Assembly: GCA_947184155.2 (NCBI GenBank)
Contig: CAMXCT020002013.1
Span: 200,001 to 264,000, forward strand
DNA length: 64,000 bases
From: Cladocopium goreaui
Taxonomy: Eukaryota > Sar > Dinophyceae > Suessiales > Symbiodiniaceae
Direction of reading: 5' to 3'
Below are positions 33,040-44,009 of the stretch, piece after piece. The notes below the pieces were generated by a model. It was not told where the DNA came from, ran no database searches, and saw nothing but the letters and a program-made list of their open reading frames with translations. Position 1 is the first letter of the stretch. Every line of letters begins with the position of its first letter. A program made the position numbers and the translations under genes.

Positions 33040-33207
33040 GACAGTATAGCACGAAGGTTCAAAGCCCAGGGACAGATTGAGTGCAGCAGCAAGCTGCAAC
33101 ATGAACTCCTGCTTATACGCCCAGGACCCACTTGGTTGTTCAATGATCAGAAAAAGTGAAGGACGGGCGTCAAACAACAGCTGGATGCATACAGCCTTGT
33201 CTGCACG
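33040..33207 (-). CDS. methyltransferase-like gene, EQP exon
   Basis: Acceptor GGCCGTGCAG|AC. Reads KAVCIQLLFDARPSLFLIIE, then EQPSGSWAYKQEFMLQLAAA. E-Q-P after a hydrophobic strand occupies the place of the E-N-V motif (motif VI) of C5 methyltransferases. The 3' limit is uncertain because the next 90 nt stay open. Confidence 0.6.
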
Positions 33208-33258
33208 GCCAACCCCATCCCCCAAAAACATCCAAAAACAACAAAAAAAACATAACAT

Positions 33259-33517
33259 CTAAGCCATCGATATCGCCTCATATGAAAAAGTTGAACTTCG
33301 TGGAACAATTCTTTTAAGAAAATCCATTGCAACTTGAAAAGGAACTGTGTTAAGCCATATCCTCTGACTCAATCTAACCTTGTAGTTTGACTGGTCCCCA
33401 GCGGGATTGGCCTTTGACCTTTTGTGGACACTCTGACAAGCAGGCCCCATCAATGAACAGGGCGGTTGTGCCACTACCAGGCCAGAGTCCACCATCCTAA
33501 GCTTTGCAGCAGGGTGG
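33259..33517 (-). CDS. methyltransferase-like gene, PPC exon
   Basis: Begins directly after TACTTTTTGTAG. Reads AKLRMVDSGLVVAQPPCSLM, PACQSVHKRSKANPAGDQSN, YKVRLSQRIWLNTVPFQVAM. The P-P-C motif with a preceding hydrophobic strand corresponds to motif IV, which in true C5 methyltransferases carries the catalytic Cys. Family membership is recognised from memory of abundant dinoflagellate proteins; the chemistry has not, to my knowledge, been shown. The exon end is not fixed. Confidence 0.65.
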
Positions 33518-33619
33518 CTACAAAAAGTACTGGACAATCTCCATCATCCTACATAAAGAGTTTTGGGACCTGCTATTGAAAAATAAATCTTACTTTCAAT
33601 TTTAAAAACTGGGAATCCT

Positions 33620-33848
33620 GGATCCCAAAGTCAGCAAGTGTTTGACCCCGGAAACGGAGCAGACATCGTGAGAATCTGAAAGTTTGATGTCGAAGCTTTC
33701 TGAGGCATAGCCACGATCAATCCATGTGGACTTGACTTTCTGGGATGCACCAAACAAGTCTAAGCAATGCAGTGTCTGCTCGACAGTGCGCATGGTCTCT
33801 TGCAAAAAGTCTGCCAAGTACTGTGTGTTCGCCTCTGCTGCGAACCAC
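33620..33848 (-). CDS. methyltransferase-like gene, cofactor-motif exon
   Basis: Acceptor CATCCTCAG|G. Reads WFAAEANTQYLADFLQETMR, then CLDLFGASQKVKSTWIDRGY, SFDIKLSDSHDVCSVSGVKH. D-L-F-G-A-S followed about 15 residues later by G-Y...F-D-I is a plausible S-adenosylmethionine-binding start (motifs I and II). The order motif I, PPC, EQP across successive exons is that of a class I methyltransferase. Confidence 0.6.
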
Positions 33849-34014
33849 CTGAGGATGCTACGAGCTGAGCGCAGGAAAGCGTGTCCAAATCCATAAATGC
33901 ATCCAAATGCATTCTATTCATCCAAATGTATCCAAATGTATCCAAATGTCTCCCAAAAGGGAATATGGTGAATTGTTTCCGAGCTACTCACCCTCATGTG
34001 TCAAGCAAGTTGTA

Positions 34015-34197
34015 TCATCCTTCAAACTTGGCAAGGCCCCCAAGCTGCTCGCAAACAAAGCTGCCATGAAGCAACAACGAAGCATAGTAGAAGATACCAT
34101 GGCCATGGCACTGCAACGACTGCAAGGCCACAAGAAAGGATATCACGACAGCCACCAAATCTCTAGACCCTGATCTCCAACTCCGAGCCATCAACAT
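34015..34197 (-). CDS. candidate upstream exon
   Basis: Open minus frame RSGSRDLVAVVISFLVALQS and GIFYYASLLLHGSFVCEQLG, ending near a GATG. Splice sites not clear. Position suggests the N-terminal side of the methyltransferase-like gene. Confidence 0.3.
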   Translation of the reverse strand: MLMARSWRSGSRDLVAVVISFLVALQSLQCHGHGIFYYASLLLHGSFVCEQLGGLAKFEG

Positions 34198-34627
34198 GGA
34201 TTCAGCAGCAAAACGACCTTGCGCACTCCACTATTATGTTTCATGTCTATGGCTTTGTTTGGCAGGCATGATATCTTCCAGTACCTACAGAAACCATCAA
34301 AATATTGGGACACCATGGATGGATCCTACAAAAACATTTTTTTTACATTCCTGCAGAGCATCCGACGAATTCCACATTGCCAAGTCACTGCTTCCGGTAT
34401 CGGATCATCCGCAGTCTTGTCAGGCACCATAGGTACCTAGGCTGCAACAACAGGAGGTTCAACTTACCAATTGATTATCATGTCACCTAAATACAATCTC
34501 ACCAGGACGCATTGCATCTATTCTTGTTGAATAATTGTAAATGTATATTATATTATATTATATTTTATTATATTATATTGATTATTATATTATATTATAT
34601 TTTCTTGTATTATATTGATTTGAACTT

Positions 34628-35730
34628 TCCATGTCTCACCTCCACAGACAAGACGCAGCTCCGGGATGAAGATCAGCACCATCTGTGGTCTTGTCAGACG
34701 TCTCAGGGACCTGAGTTCGCAGACTACAAAAATACTTCTGGGGTCAAAGGGTCTACAAAAACCAACCTGTGCAGGCCAAACTCACCAACAAGGCATTGGG
34801 GCCCATAGGGGATACAGAATCACCATGAAAACACATCGAGAAAAACCATGGAAAAACCAAACTTTTGGAGGCTGTTTTTTTCCATTCAATCTCTTTCATA
34901 AAAATTGCACTTCTGTGCATTTTTGGTGGGCCGGTCAGGACCTAGTGGTTTTGAGTACCCTGGAACGTCCCCAACACCAAGCATTCAGCTGCTTGCCCAA
35001 AAAAAGTCCTACTCCCTCAATCCCAGTTGGCAAGTCACAGCTTTGGACTTGCCCACATCATTTGCCTGCTCAGCCATCTCAGCAACCTGGGCCCCAACAG
35101 TCTGAGATATTTTAGCGACAGGGGTGTCGAGAACTTCACCTTCGATATACCCTCCAGCAACTGGTGACAACTTAATATTACCACCAATGACATACAATCA
35201 CTACATATAACATCATATAACAACAAATAAAACCATATAGCACCCTTTTAAATATTTGTAAGTCTCATTATATATATATATAAATATATATCAAATTAAT
35301 TCAAATTATATCAATATATTTGAATATTTGTTCCCTATTGTTCCCTGACTTCCCCTGACTTGTATATATTGAGTTGATCTGAAATGACTCTTCCATGTTT
35401 CAGCTCCACAGACAAGACGCAACACCACCATTGGTCTTGTCAGACGTCTCAGGGACCTGAGTTCGTAGACTACAAAAATACTTCTGGGGTCAAAGGGTCT
35501 ACAAAAACCAACCTGTGCAGGCCAAACCCACCAACAAGGCATTGGGGCCCATAGGGGATACAGAATCACCATGAAAACATATCGAGAAAAACCATGGAAA
35601 AACCAAACTTTTGGAGGCTATTTTTTTCCATTCAATCTCTTTCATAAAAATTGCAGTTCTGTGCATTTTTGGTGGGCCGGTCAGGACCTAGTAGTTTTGA
35701 GTACCCCCGAACGTCCCCGACACCACACTT
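34628..35730 (-). repeat. two more ~750-bp exon/intron units
   Basis: Two further units of the array at 26.4-31.8 kb, displaced by the methyltransferase-like exons. The stretch about 34,745-35,645 looks essentially identical to about 30,790-31,690, including the same private variants. That points to a recent segmental duplication. The second unit is cut off at about 35,720. Confidence 0.85.
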
Positions 35731-35806
35731 TTCCACAATTTTTTTTCCTTGATCAGCCAATGCCTTTCAGATGTCCCAAAATTGTCCCTCTTCATTCATT
35801 GGATCT

Positions 35807-36321
35807 CACTGCTCCTCTGGATCCATGTTGAGAGCCTCGGTGACACGCCTCAAGGCCTTCTCGAGAAAAACCAACTTTGCCTCAATCCTGCGCAAGTTGG
35901 TCTGGGTCTGGGCATCTTCACTGTCTTCGAAATCAAAGATCACCTCGAAATCATCACCTTCTCCAACATTTGCGGGCTTGGTGCTCTGGGACCGCCCTAG
36001 CTTGGTTCCTGTCAACGGGTCCCTGACTGGAACTTTTTGTCCATGATCCTCTGCGGACTTGACCATCAACTCGACAAAGTGCAAGAATTTCTTGTGACAA
36101 AGTTTTGGTGAGGAGGCGAGGTGCTGAGTACACCACAACACCCACATCTGGTCCATCTCCCAGATCTGGATATATTTTTTGGAGCGACGATCTGTGCTGC
36201 CAAAGCCAAGCTCACATTGCTTCAGCTGGTCTAAGGAGAGGTGGCGAAACTCCTTGGTGCCCTCGTCCGGCATCTCCTGAAATTCCTGAACTTTCTGCAA
36301 GCGCTGGGCAAGTTTTGACAT
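35807..36321 (-). CDS. ExoX-C-like domain protein or exon
   Basis: An open frame of 171 codons from ATG at 36,319-36,321 (context GCCACCATGT) to a stop at 35,807. Residues about 30-75 read SLDQLKQCELGFGS and KKYIQIWEMDQMWVLWC, then HKKFLHFVEL. This resembles the FGK-x-x-G-K-T-[YF]...D-x-x-Y-x-x-W motif of the C-terminal domain of exonuclease-X-like proteins. The C-terminal third is acidic then helical (EAKLVFLEKALRRVTEALN). An upstream exon in another frame (after TTTTTTTAG, 36,322-36,455; RGTCLASIVLRSAYPRASFG) may precede it. Confidence 0.6.
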
Positions 36322-36559
36322 GGTGGCAGCGACACAATGGTAATGTCTTGGGCAATGGCTTTCTGCCTTGTGCTTGGAACTTCTAAGCCAAAAGAGGCTC
36401 TGGGATATGCAGATCGCAAGACAATACTTGCCAAACAGGTGCCCCTTTCAATCCTAAAAAAACAAAATCCATGCATTTAAGCTACGAAAAGGTTTTTGGG
36501 CCTGGTACGTTTCCTATATTAATACCTCTCCCAAAGTTCTTCACATTATCATTTTTCAA

Positions 36560-36780
36560 TACTTGTCAAGCCTAGCTATGATGGAAAAGTCTTTGGTATG
36601 CAACATTCCCAACCAATGGCACAGCCCCATCAGCCAAGACACCTGCTCGTGGGAAAAGAATTCTGTGGTGTCAGGCTCGAAGTTGTCCAGCAAATAACAA
36701 AGCTCGTCAAAAGAATCCTGGCTGTTTGCCAGAACATTGTTCCCGTCACATGTTTGTACGCCCTGGCTTCGTCTTAAAGC
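36560..36780 (-). CDS. exon of composite minus-strand gene
   Basis: Reads VLANSQDSFDELCYLLDNFE, TTEFFSHEQVSWLMGLCHWL, then GMLHTKDFSIIARLDKY. Protein-like over 70 codons; splice sites not pinned. No domain recognised. Confidence 0.5.
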
Positions 36781-36879
36781 TGTGGAAAAAAATGCTTCAT
36801 TTGTATGATACACGTGTGTCTTCTTTCGCTAGACAACATCGCCCAAACCATATGTCTACACATCTACCCTTGTTGTTGG

Positions 36880-39400
36880 TCCACCCTCAACCCCCCAGAG
36901 CAGCAAGGCCACAGCCTTAGGCTTCGACTCATCAGCTGCAGCTTTCTCGGCGGTCTTGTTGTCCTTCTTCTTCAAGGGTTCCTCGGAGTGTGTGCAGAGT
37001 GACCTCTACTGGGACATTTCTACACAAACAACATCGCAATGCCATGGCCCTACAAAAACAAAACTAATTCCTCAAAAAAATGTTGCTTATCCTTTTTTGC
37101 TACAAAGTGATCCTTTTTGCTTCATTTTTATTCATTTTTGAGATCCTTTGTTGTGGTCCAACCCTCAACCCCTAGAGCAGGAAAGATACAGCTGCAGGCT
37201 TCGACTCAGCAACTGCAGCTTTCTCGGCGGTCTTGTTGTCCTTCTTCAAGGTTTCCTCAGAGCGTGTGCAGAGTGATCTCTACTGGGAAATGTCTACACA
37301 AACAACATCGCCAATGCTATGGGCCTACAAAAACGGACTGATTATATAATTCAAAAATATTCAAAATAGTTTGTATTAACTGTTTGGGATCCTTGTTGAT
37401 TCTTTTTGATCCTTGTTTTATCCTCTTTTTTTGGTCCCACCCTCAACCCCCTTGAGCAGCAAAGCCACAGCTGCAGGCTTCGACTCAGCAACTGCAGCTT
37501 TCTCGGCGGTCTTGTTGTCCTTCTTCTTCAAGGGTTCCTCAGAGCGTATGCAGAGTTATCTCTGCTGGGAAATGTCTACACAAACAACATCGCCAATGTT
37601 ATGGGCCTACAAAAACAAAACTGATTCCTCCAAAATAGTTTTTTTTCAAACTGTTTGGGATCCTTGTTGATTCTTTTTGATCCTTGTTTTCTCCTCTGTT
37701 TTTGGTCCCACCCTCAACCCCCTTGAGCAGCAAAGCCACAGCTGCAGGCTTCGACTCAGCTGGTGCAGCTTTCTCGGCGGTCTTGTTGTCCTTCTTCTTC
37801 AAGGGTTCCTCAGAGCGTATGCAGAGTTATCTCTGCTGGGAAATGTCTACACAAACAACATCGCGATGCCATGGCCCTACAAAAACAAAACTGATTTCTC
37901 CCAAATAGTTTTTTTTTCAAACTGTTTGGGATCCTTGTTGATTCTTTTTGATCCTCGTTTTCTCCTCTGTTGTTGGTCCCACCCTCAACCCCCTAGAGCA
38001 GGAAAGACACAGCTGCAGGCTTCGAATCAGCAACTGCAGCTTTCTCGGCGGTCTTGTTGTCCTTCTTCAAAGTTTCCTCAGAGCGTGTGCAGAGTGACCT
38101 CTACTGGGAAATGTCTACACAAACAACATCGCCAATGCTATGGGCCTACAAAAACAAAACTGATTTCTCCAAAATAGTTTTTTTTTCAAACTGTTTGGGA
38201 TCCTTGTTGATTCTTTTTGATCCTCGTTTTCTCCTCTGTTGTTGGTCCCACCCTCAACCCCCTAGAGCAGGAAAGACACAGCTGCAGGCTTCGACTCAGC
38301 AACTGCAGCTTTCTCGGCGGTCTTGTTGTCCTTCTTCAAAGTTTCCTCAGAGCGTGTGCAGAGTGACCTCTACTGGGAAATGTCTACACAAACAACATCG
38401 CCAATGCTATGGGCCTACAAAAAACAGACTGATTAATTCAAAATAGTTTTTATTAACTGTTTGGGATCCTTGTTGATTCTTTTTGATCCTTGTTTTCTCC
38501 TCTGTTTTTGGTCCCACCCTCAACCCCCTTGAGCAGCAAAGCCACAGCTGCAGGCTTCGACTCAGCAACTGCAGCTTTCTCGGCGGTCTTGTTGTCCTTC
38601 TTCTTCAAGGGTTCCTCAGAGCGTATGCAGAGTTATCTCTGCTGGGAAATGTCTACACAAACAACATCGCCAATGTTAGGGGCCTACAAAAACAAAACTG
38701 ATTCCTCAAAAAAATATTGTTAATCCTTTTTGCTACAAAGTAATCCTTTTTGCTTCTTTTTTAAATCTTGTTTTCTCCTCTGTTTTTGGTCCCACCCTCA
38801 ACCCCCTTGAGCAGCAAAGCCACAGCTGCAGGCTTCGACTCAGCTGGTGCAGCTTTCTCGGCGGTCTTGTTGTCCTTCTTCTTCAAGGGTTCCTCAGAGC
38901 GTGTGCAGAGTGACCTCTAATTAGAAATGTCTGCGCAAACAACATCGCCAATGCTATGGGCCCAAAAAACAAAACTTATTCATCAAAAAAAATAAATGAT
39001 TGTTTTGATCAATTTTGATTTTTTTTTGATCCTTGTTTTCTCCTCTGTTTTTGGTCCCACCCTCAACCCCCCTTCAGCAGCAAAGCCACAGCTGCAGGCT
39101 TCGACTCAGCTGGTGCAGCTTTCTCGGCGGTCTTGTTGTCCTTCTTCAAGGTTTCCTTAGAGCGTGTGCAGTGTGATCTCTACTGGGAAATGTCTACACA
39201 AACAACATCGCCAATGTTATGGGCCTACAAAAACAAAACTGATTCCTCAAAAAAATATTGTTAATTGATCATTTTTTTTTGTCCTTGTTGGATCCTCTGT
39301 TGTGGTCCCACCCTCAACCCCCTAGAGCAGCAAAGACACACCCCCATCCTTGCTTTTCTTCTTTCCCTTCACGGATTCCTCCAAGCCCCGTGCAGAAAAA
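36880..39400 (-). repeat. tandem array of a 270-bp exon/intron unit, ~10 copies
   Basis: The anchor TCGGCGGTCTTGTTGTCC recurs at 36,947, 37,224, 37,503, 37,774, 38,044, 38,314, 38,580, 38,859 and 39,124 (spacing 265-279 bp). A diverged unit lies near 39,352. On the minus strand each unit has a TTTTTGTAG then TTTGTGTAG acceptor pair. An exon follows, reading RSEEPLKKKDNKTAEKAA(V/P)AESKPA, then a possible GC donor (GCTGTG). The array would encode repeated Lys/Ala-rich segments like those of chromatin-binding tails. Confidence 0.85.
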
Positions 39401-39480
39401 CAATGAAGGGTGAGCGAATGCGGGTGGCTCAAGAGGTTGTTGGTAAATAAGATTCAAACAATAAAAATATATACAGCTAG

Positions 39481-39590
39481 TGGCCGCCCATTGTGTACCC
39501 TGGGTGCGAACATGTGGCAGCTGGAGCGGCTTCATCTTTGCGCTCAGCCAAAAATTGCTTTTCAGTCTTTTCCTCAGCTTGAACACTTGA
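39481..39590 (-). CDS. Lys/Glu/Ala-rich exon before the array
   Basis: Reads VQAEEKTEKQFLAERKDEAA then PAATCSHPGYTMGGH. Its composition resembles the repeated exons that follow. Boundaries uncertain. Confidence 0.45.
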
Positions 39591-39649
39591 CGGTGTCAAA
39601 ATTTGCCTTTCTGTAGTACTCGGCTAATGCCCAAAACAATTTGTAGAGT

Positions 39650-39835
39650 TACCCCACCAAGGTGGCCGCACGCAGCCAAACAATCCCCACATGTAGTTTT
39701 TTCATGTTTTTTCTTTCTGTAATGGCTCAACCTTGTGCGTGACAATTTGTAGAGGCCCTTACTGCTGCCAAAACTCGACTTTCTGAATTTTCCTGTGGGC
39801 ACTGATAGCCAAGCAAGTGGTCCATACCTTCTCAT
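39650..39835 (-). CDS. basic exon
   Basis: Open frame RRYGPLAWLSVPTGKFRKSS, FGSSKGLYKLSRTRLSHYRK, then TTCGDCLAACGHLGG. Basic throughout. Possibly a nuclear or nucleolar signal. Splice limits not fixed. Confidence 0.4.
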
Positions 39836-40164
39836 CCCTTAGAAAGTGGGTGAGGGCAATCTACGTTGACTCCAATGCAGGGACATGCATGCGACAAAAG
39901 GTCAAGGCTTCCACCCTGTAGATTTCAAAGGTTTTGTTTGTGTGCACCAATAAGGCAAAGAATATATACAGATATATACAGGACATTGCAGGACAAGGCT
40001 CCAATCATAGAACACATGGTGCCACTTGCGGCCATCTTTGCCCATCTTCTGGCACTGGGTGACTTAGATGCCACACTGGAATGCAGCATGCAGAACCCAA
40101 GCATGCAGCATGCAATCCCTATATTGGAAAAACATATTCCTTTCAAAGCAACAAAACATCATAC

Positions 40165-40345
40165 TGTACAAGTTTACAACCCACCACGGCTTTGAATTTC
40201 TGTAGCTCATTCCACCATCCCTTCTGATGCAACCAAAGTGCGCCAACAGTGCCGCTTGGAATCCCATTCCGGTACATCCACCGATTCATGGCAACGCTCA
40301 ATCTGGCATTGTTTCGGCCACCCTGGTGGTGGGGGCATGATTTCT
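40165..40345 (-). CDS. most upstream recognisable exon of composite gene
   Basis: Reads GGRNNARLSVAMNRWMYRNG, IPSGTVGALWLHQKGWWNEL and QKFKAVVGCKL. A second frame is also open in the 5' part. TTTTTGTAG-type motifs lie at 40,396, 40,431 and 40,534, so introns of this class extend to about 40.6 kb. Confidence 0.5.
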
Positions 40346-40694
40346 TCTACACCTTCTGCAAATGCAGTCTTTCAAGCAACCAAATGGCTACAGAAAGCGA
40401 GCTGGCGTTTCGCTGGTACAAAGTGGAAACCTACAAAAACAGAACCAACCTTGCTACAATTTGGTCAAGCCGGAGTCTGGTATCCCAAGATAAGCCTCTG
40501 AAAACATAGAGCTGAAAGCTCTACAAAAACAATTTCCCAACCTGGGCTAACTATCAAAAATGAACTGGATACAAAAAGCTATGGCAATACCCTCGGGGAC
40601 TAGGCACATTTAGGTATACAGAACAAGCCTTGTACTGGGGATATGCCCTACCTTTTCGTAGTGGAAATTTCAAGGAGGATATATTAATGGGATA

Positions 40695-40802
40695 TACCCT
40701 CTGGTAAACTAACATAACTATGGAAAATCACCATTTTTTATGGGAAAACTCACTATTTCTATGGCCATGTTCAATAGCTATGTAACAAATTACCAGAGGG
40801 TA
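40695..40802. repeat. MITE family A copy
   Basis: TACCCTCTGGTAAACTAAC at the left and AATTACCAGAGGGTA at the right, in the sparse zone between the composite gene and the next host gene. A partial second copy ends near 41,168. Confidence 0.85.
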
Positions 40803-41459
40803 TATAATATACAGAAACAGCTAGTTGGAATGATAGTTATACTAAGTTATATGTTTATCTTTTTATGATCATCTAACTATCTTAAACTTAGAATGAGACT
40901 TATACAACGATAGTTGGAATGACACTTCCAAAGTCATGACTAAACAATTCTGCTATTTTCAACGGTCATTTCGTCCTAAGTCCCATGCCACTTCGGAAAT
41001 CTACGAACTCAATGGAGTTTTGAACAGGAAAATTATAGGAAAAACATGGACAACTAGGGGAAAAAACACGGTAAATGGAAGATTCAATGGGAAAATCATC
41101 GGAAAATCAATAAAAATGGGCCACTTTCCATAGCTATGTTGAATTATGTTGAATTACCAGAGGGTATCTCACGATTTCCACTGGATTTTAGTTATCGTTC
41201 CAGGTTCCAACCCAGGAAGCCCAGACGTTAAGCATCCCATTGACCAACCATGGGGGCTGTTATAAACCATCCCATAATCGATGGGCGTAGCTAATGATAA
41301 AATATAATGAACCACAAAAAAGCAGATGATTCATGATTATTCATTATTAGGTGTACCACATTGAAAGTGATTGTAATATATATATATATATTGTCAATTG
41401 TAATACAGCTATTAGCCAGAAAAATGGGGGATGATTTTTGCCACACTTGTTTCCTCACG

Positions 41460-41665
41460 TGGCTATCCACGTCCACGTCCGATGAAAAAAGCGGCTCGCC
41501 AGGGCACAGCTTCTGATTCGACAGGTTCAAGGTCCCCGTCTCCGCGCAGCGCTGATAGGCGCGCCCGACTTTGGCGCCCGAGCCGTCCGCGTCGCTGTCA
41601 ACGGCGCGGAAGAACTTCGCGTTGCGCGGACCCAGCCGCGACATGGCGGAGATGGTGGGGATGGA
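41460..41665 (-). CDS. GC-rich host exon
   Basis: A strongly GC-rich island reading ISAMSRLGPRNAKFFRAVDS, DADGSGAKVGRAYQRCAETG then TLNLSNQKLCPGEPLFSSDV. The D-x-D-A-D-G-S-G run recalls an EF-hand loop, but the flanking helices do not fit well. Probably a 3' exon of the large minus-strand gene. Confidence 0.45.
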
Positions 41666-41699
41666 TCCCACGGGATTTTTTCCGAGAAAAAGAGGTGGA

Positions 41700-43240
41700 A
41701 AACCAATGGTTTCCCCTTACAAATGCTGGGGGAACCCACATCTATCCAAAGGTTTACAGGGGAGAAACCATCAAACCGATCATGGTGGGGTATTAACGAT
41801 ATTTATCAATGAGAAATATGTTTCTATTGGAAAATAAACCATGGAACACCATGGAAAAGCATGGATGTGGCTGCCATCCAATTCTGCATTTTTTGCTTAC
41901 ACCAATGTTGGCATTGGTGAAATTATCCACTAGGTGCGCGAGCTCCTGGCTCAAGCCCCGGGCGGCTGCAAGCGTTCTGATCCCAATCCCGATAAATTAA
42001 CACAATACGAGGTGTATACATATATATATATATATACATACACACATAATTATACATACATATTCAGAAGAGTTCAGAAGAGCAACTAATCATACAGTAT
42101 GATGAAGATCATGATGATGATGATGATGAGGAGGAGGAGGACGAGGAGGACGAGGATGATGGTGATGGTGATGGCGAAAACAAATCACTTGAAATGGTCC
42201 CCCAACATAAACAGATCACAGTAGATCCAGTACATGCAACAGGACTTCTACTTTTTTTCGGGAGGGGAAGCGATGAATAACAAATTAAATCTATAATCCT
42301 ATACCAGACCTCCCACTCCAAAACACCAGGGAGAATTTAGGAGCAGAATGACAAGTCGGCTTGTCCCCACTTTGATTCTTAGATTTTGACAAGTTGGTTC
42401 CACTTGATCTGAATGTGACGCACAACCAAGAATCCAAATCCAGGAATCCCCAGGTGGAGTTCATCCACTAGCCGCTCTGGCCATTGAAGTGGCCATGTGG
42501 TTTATGATGGTTTATGGCACCCAAGGGGGAATCCCAGTGGTTTATGAAAGTTAGTTCAAAGATCTTCAAAGATCCGTTCAAAGTCTCTGCCCTTTTTTGT
42601 TTCGGAGAAGCTGTGGATATTCAACTCGCAACTCCCAAAGTCCCTCGCAAGGAAGTTTGCAGGGTCCCAGCAATGCCATGGATGTTATACCAAAAATCTG
42701 AAGAGAAAGGCTAGAGCCAATTCAGTGCCTTCAAACATGTCCAAGATTTCTCCCAAGATCTCTGAGTACATGTGCCATCCTCATTGACCATCTCAATTCT
42801 TTGCCACCGAAGATGTTCCCAGAGGAAAAAGTCTCATTTTGAGAATGGAATCCAGAATCTTCTAGACAATCTTTGTACCTAGTGACCTGGTAAATAAGTG
42901 TCCAACGTGAATCCATTTTACGGGCGAAACTACCGTAGTTACCGTAGTTGTAGATGGATGATTCGTCATCAAGTTTGTGCGATAGATCCCATCTTTATAT
43001 AAATCAGGGTTCCTTCAACCAAAATTCACAAAGAAATTCCAACTTTTCCATAAATCAATATATATATATATGGTTAAAGCCGCCATTCCAGATTTCTGTG
43101 GCAAACCCAATGGTAAACCTCCCATTTGTGGATATTAAAACCCATTGGCGAATTTGGTGGATGGTTTCTGATACTGTAGGTTTACCACATCAAACTGCTA
43201 CAGTTTTTCTCCGAGGTTGTCATCAATGATTCGCAACGAT
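41700..43240. other. intronic stretch, little coding signal
   Basis: TA microsatellites (42,015-42,045) and a GAT/GAG repeat (42,108-42,172). One GC-rich minus candidate at about 41,932-41,975 (LAAARGLSQELAHLVDNF) could be a small exon. Otherwise nothing supported. Confidence 0.4.
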
Positions 43241-43685
43241 TCACCATTTTTTTAGGTTTCCCCAAGTATCCATTCGTAGAAAGTCATCCCTTCCATCATT
43301 TGCAAAGCCCCAAACGAAACCCTGTTTTTTTTGGCGCAGTCTGCTTGGGGGAAAAGTCTCCGTGTCTCCTTGCTGCCAGCCTGTTTGGTTGTGATGGGCC
43401 TCGGCTGGGACAATATCCAGATGGGAAATGGTCGGCTAGACCTCGAAGATTCCATTAATTGGATATATCTGGGCTCGTAGCATTTACATCATGGAATAAA
43501 TCATCATTTTACATCAATAAATCCCAGCTATTTAAGGGAGTATTCAAAATTCAAAATAACTACTGTAATTATACATCTTTGAGATCATGTACCATCCACT
43601 TTACCTCCAGGTTTTACCATCATGTTCATCCATGGAAATTCATGGGTGGATTCGATGCCAAAAGACGCCACGCAGTAGGTCTCAC

Positions 43686-43752
43686 CCTCTGTGTAGGACA
43701 TCGCCATATCAGTCTGGGCCACGAGAGACGACTGGAGAAACCCTGGATCTTT
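43686..43752 (-). CDS. host exon
   Basis: Acceptor GTTTTCAG|AAA and donor GAGG|GTGAGA. Reads KDPGFLQSSLVAQTDMAMSY-TE. A weaker candidate lies upstream of it at 43,260-43,430 (GSKETRRLFPQ; MMEGMTFYEWIL). Confidence 0.6.
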
Positions 43753-44009
43753 CTGAAAACCCCGTGCCGGTCATTGGATCGGGTAGAAAAATTGGCAGAT
43801 GACTTGGTATATCTAAACTGGAAAACATTGTGTTTATATGTTTTTATGTGTTTATCTGTTTGTCATCTATAGCATAGCGGTTCCAACATGTTACAACCAA
43901 CAAAAATGGTGATTTCATGGGATACAAAGTGGTGATGTAGTGATCATTGGAATCCATGGCCCATGCCGGTCTATGATTTTACCTGTTAAATTGGCCACTG
44001 ATTGAGGAA

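Noticed and set aside
15400..40700. Terminal inverted repeats around the composite locus
   Set aside because: I compared the flanks near 15.4-15.8 kb and 40.5-40.8 kb by eye and found no matching ends; only common MITE copies occur there.
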